NCBI GenBank assembly: GCA_017871115.1
Contig: JAFCIZ010000001.1
Location: 3,391,501-3,455,500, forward strand
DNA: 64,000 bases
Origin: Cunninghamella blakesleeana
Lineage: Eukaryota > Mucoromycota > Mucoromycetes > Mucorales > Cunninghamellaceae
Direction of reading: 5' to 3'
Shown here: piece after piece, positions 60,346-64,000 of the stretch
Position numbering within the stretch: position 1 is the stretch's first letter
How the letters are laid out: each line of letters opens with the position of its first letter
Notes under the pieces: generated by a model
Told to the model about the DNA's origin: nothing
Databases searched by the model: none
The model's input: the letters and a program-made list of their open reading frames with translations, nothing else
Program-made: the position numbers and the translations under genes

Positions 60346-60693
60346 ATTTTTTTTTTTTTTATTAAAAAAAAAAAAAAAGATATTTTTAAAAAAGGAAAAA
60401 AGAAAGAGAAGGAAAGGGGAGGAGAATTGAAATGGTAAAAAAATAAAGTTTAAATTATTTTGAAGTCCGGTTTTTTTTTTTTTGAATACAAAAAACTCTG
60501 GCTTTTTTTTTTTTTTTTTTTTATTACTTTTCCTCATCTTTAAATTTATTTTTCTTATACTTATTTTATTTCTGTATATTATTTATATTAGTTTATTATT
60601 ACTGTATATTTTATTCATATATTTATATTTATTAAAATTAGATATTTACTTATATTTTTATTTTTAAACTAATAATAATTGGATTACTTTCTA
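60346..60693. promoter_or_regulatory. divergent promoter of eIF2D and YNC13-like gene
   Basis: 348 bp between start codons. It is dominated by T/A homopolymers and AG-rich or CT-rich blocks (60390-60430, 60500-60530). No specific site assigned. Confidence 0.5.
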
Positions 60694-63600
60694 ATGGAAG
60701 GTGGTAATTCCTCAGTACGTTATAATGGCCTCGATAACTCAAGACGGTCTCCTAATGTCAAGTTAGTATATGATTATGCTTTAAGATGTGCTATTCGTGC
60801 ATGCCTTGAACAATCAAGTAATACAAGACCAGCACTCTTAACAACCAATAGTCGTTCCGAGAAAGATAGAAGATCAGTTCATCTCGGCGTTAGTGAAATG
60901 TTAGGCAACTTGTCTGAAAGATTCAGCGAAGAAAGCAAACCTGATAAATTAACAAGAGAAGTTGTACGTGCATTATTAAAACGGTTGGATGATATTAAAA
61001 AAGGGAAAGATACCAGTGTACCCGAATACAAAAGCCCAAGATTTTTATCAGTAATAGCTCAAGTACAAAAATCAGTCCAACAACAGCGTTATCGACCTTC
61101 AGGTACCATTAACGATTTAGTTATCACCTTTTTAACAATAACCAAGACAGAATTTAAGAAAGAAAATCCAAATATGGTTGCTTGGAGCGAAGACTTAAAC
61201 TTGTATGTCTCTCGTTTTGCGGAAATAGTGAAACGTACTGTAATAGAAGATGCACCTTCCTCATCATCTCCTGAATTAATTGACAAGTTGAATGGATTTA
61301 TTTTATCGAACCGTCCTACCGCCCGGCAAGCTTCTGAAAAAAGAAATCAACTCAGCTCAAGCTCCTCCTTTACTTCTGCTGCTTATGGTTCAGTGGAATC
61401 TTTTGAAAGTTTTCCTATGGTGAAAACAGTGCAAGCCTTGTTTCAAGTGGATCCAATTGAACATAGAAAAAAATTACGTGAATTACAACCTATATGTACA
61501 CAATCAGTAAGTGATTCATTTATTATAACAGTTATTATCATTAATAGCATACTAATATATGTATATATATACAATAGAAGATACTTATATATTTATATTT
61601 TTATATCTACACCTTTATATTTAATTTATATTTGTAGGCTTTTATGCATGATCTTAAAAAATGTATTAATAATGTTCACACCAATCAACCTTTCCCAGGA
61701 AAATCTGATGATTTTGGAGATAGATTAGCATATGAAGCATGGCAAAAAAAGGAAGTGAAACAATTATCTGAATTATTAAAGACTTTAACATTACTTGATC
61801 CAAATTTATCTATGAATGGTGACCAAGACTCAAATATACTTAATGGATCAAGAGCATCTTATGCGCAAGATTCAAAGGTAATAATTATAATAATAATAAA
61901 AAGTAACGAGTGATGTTTTATTATATATATATACATTACTTTATATATGAACATATATATTTATGGATGCTAACGTTTTTTTTTTCCTTAAAAAATATAG
62001 ACTGGATTTATTTACATTCCTAATGACCCTAAAAATTATTTTAAACTATTAATGAATATGTGCATTGATTACGATACAAATGTTATTCCTGAATCTGAAC
62101 GGGCAAAAACAAGTGTTATATCTCAACAATCCGACGAATTGTTACGAGAATGTTGGAGAACCTGGCGATTATCTCAGCCTTTTCGGGCCATCCTTTATGT
62201 TGAAATTGTTAAAAAACGTTATGATCAACATATATTTGACATTGATGATATTCGTGATGCTTTAAGAAGTTTAGATAAATGTATTAAAGAAAACGAAATT
62301 AATGGATGGACAATGGTGGATCGTGCTAATTTATTATGGATATACGAAGGGCTAGAACATACTTTTGTTCGTGAATTGGCAAAGGCATTATCAGAATATT
62401 GGAAAATAAAGTAATTAAAAAAAAAAAATAGAATAAATAATCTAATGTTACTAATGTTTACATGTTATTTTTTATTTCATTTTTTATTCTAGTGTTGAAT
62501 GGGTTTTTGATATTGTATACATGCTTGACCGTATATATGATGATCCTCTTTATTTAGAAAAATACCCTAATCCACATCAAAAATTCAAAGACTTAGAAGT
62601 TTCAATTGAAGTAAGCAATATTTTCATACATTTATATATTTATTTTACCATTTATGGTGGATGCTTATATACATAAATATGTTTTATTTTTTATATTTAA
62701 TAGGGTGCTGCTGTAGAACGATGGAGAACCCTTGAAAAAACTTGTAGACAATCTGATGATGACTTGACTAACTTACTTACTATGGCTGATAAGTTGATCA
62801 AGGAATTGGTACCACTGGCCACTAAAAAATTCAAATCTCCTATAAAAGGGTATGCTTATAAATATATAAATATATTAAGAAAAAGAGTACACATAGTAAT
62901 AATAATAACAATAATGATAATCATATCACTGATCTGTTTTATACTTTTTTTTATTTTTTTTTCTGAATGTTATTTTTTTTTTTTTTTTTTAGAGTATTAT
63001 CTGTATCTGGAATTGTTATGACCATCCAAATGCCTTATTTTGCCTTGGAAATTGAAAACTGGGCCTTTTTACCCGAAGCTAAAAACGCACCTATTGAAGT
63101 TACCTTTCAATTATATCATAAAGTTCTTACTTTGAAACGATTATATGATCAATATGGCCCACAGTAAATAATTAAATTTTATATAAAATATTATTATTAG
63201 CGATAATAATATCATAATTATTGACTTTCTATGTCTTTTTATTTTTTATAACAGACAAAAATCTGCTTTATTCAAGGTGGAATCATGGTTTTTATCCCAC
63301 GTTCGTCGTTGGCTCAAAACAACTAATGCTGCAACACCTGAATGGGTTGGAAATGCAATTAAACAAGATGAGGTAACTATAATATGATTCATTTATAATA
63401 CTAATAATAATGATGATAGTAATATAGTGTGATTTGAATATTTTTATTCTATAATGCTAATCATCATTAAAATAACACATATATTTTATTTATTTTATAG
63501 TTTAAACCTACAAATAAAATTACCATGCACTCCTCTTCTATTGTTGATCTTTTCAGTTTATTCCATCAATCAGTAGACTTTGTACAAAGCTTGCAATGGC

Positions 63601-63896
63601 CAAATGAATTGCAACGTTGCCGATTTATGACAGCGTTATCAAAAGTGATTGGTGTAGCCTTAACACAATATACATATGACATTGAAGATATGATTACTAC
63701 AGACATATATCCGCATTTATTACAAGAGCAAGGTTCTCGTGAATCTCATTCATTTTTGGATAAAGCAAAATTACAATTTTCGGGAAATCGAGCTTCTATT
63801 CGTCCTGATAGTGTACCTGATGATTTTACAACTGAAGTAAGTTAATTATAATTAGTCTTTATTATTATTATTATCAATAATATATATAATTATATG

Positions 63897-63933
<37 letters not shown>

Positions 63934-64000
63934 CTATTTGCATATTTATATTTTTATGCTTTTTTTTTATGCTAATATAGCTTTGTGTAAAAATCAACAA
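60694..64000 (+). CDS. Munc13/YNC13-like C2-MHD protein (3' truncated by window)
   Basis: Predicted priming or tethering factor for secretory vesicles at the plasma membrane, like fission yeast Ync13. Exons in the window: 60694-61506, 61638-61877, 62001-62410, 62493-62610, 62704-62849, 62993-63163, 63255-63372, 63501-63836, and a ninth from 63981 that runs off the end; at least 790 residues. The N-terminal half is helical (VRALLKRLDDIKKGKDTSV, FRAILYVEIVKKRYDQHIFD). Exon 8 has the Munc13-homology (MHD1) pattern SSSIVDLFSLFHQSVDFVQS followed by LQWPNELQRCRFM. The last exon begins LCVKINN, which could open a C2 domain, as in the family. The first ATG after an in-frame TTG is used as start. The MUN fold is inferred from pattern, not search. 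Confidence 0.85.

Noticed and set aside
59827..60537. 236-residue minus-strand frame as a single exon
   Set aside because: It reads through the promoter, eIF2D exon 1 and into intron 1. The real exon starts at 60345 and ends at a GTAATG donor at 60090.
1..64000. CRISPR arrays, operons, insertion sequences, integrated virus
   Set aside because: No regular repeat-spacer array, no transposase, integrase or reverse-transcriptase frame, and no viral gene recognised. All confident genes are intron-containing or single fungal nuclear genes.

Overview
The window is nuclear DNA of an AT-rich, intron-dense, respiring fungus. Introns are short (about 70-130 bp, GTAAGT-like donors, usually TAG acceptors). 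The gene set mixes fungal families (KCH1, KRE9/KNH, SFP1, YNC13-like) with genes typical of early-diverging fungi rather than budding yeast (ceramide glucosyltransferase, a diaphanous-type formin with a DAD, a PX-AGC kinase). A complex III core subunit rules out anaerobic gut fungi. I infer Mucoromycota, probably Mucorales; species cannot be named from the sequence.

Layout. 1-9 kb: the last exon of an unknown gene, a two-TM orphan protein (-), CDC37 (-) divergent from an acid-lipase-type hydrolase (+), and a KCH1-like K+ transporter (-). 9.8-16.6 kb: a 26-exon formin (+). 18.4-27.4 kb: three minus-strand genes, QCR1, a RasGEF with a MIT-like N-terminus, and an SFP1-like zinc-finger factor. 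28.9-33.6 kb: the NEDD8-E1 subunit NAE1/ULA1 (+) tail to tail with hexokinase (-). 33.6-43.4 kb: a gene-poor stretch holding a HET-domain gene (+) and a KRE9/KNH-type GPI protein (-). 43.4-45.4 kb: two tandem single-C2-domain genes (+). 45.7-54.6 kb: ceramide glucosyltransferase (-), an FHA protein (+), a short-chain dehydrogenase (-), and a PX-AGC kinase (-). 56.4-64 kb: TRS31/TRAPPC5 (+), eIF2D/TMA64 (-), and a Munc13/YNC13-like gene (+) running off the end.

There is no operon or obvious metabolic cluster; these are independent housekeeping and signalling genes. Several act in related processes (polarity and secretion: formin, RasGEF, TRAPPC5, YNC13-like, C2 proteins; Hsp90/kinase signalling: CDC37 and the AGC kinase; growth control: SFP1, hexokinase, AGC kinase), but that is inference.

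The most unusual items are: (1) a HET-domain protein whose N-terminus carries two textbook PIP-box (PCNA-binding) motifs and a third PIP-like motif; (2) a formin FH1 region built from eight tiny consecutive exons, all phase 1-1, several of them tandem exon+intron copies; and (3) a C-rich/G-quadruplex-capable tract in otherwise AT-rich DNA. Exon boundaries were assigned by hand from splice-site sequence, reading frame and family similarity, without transcript data.
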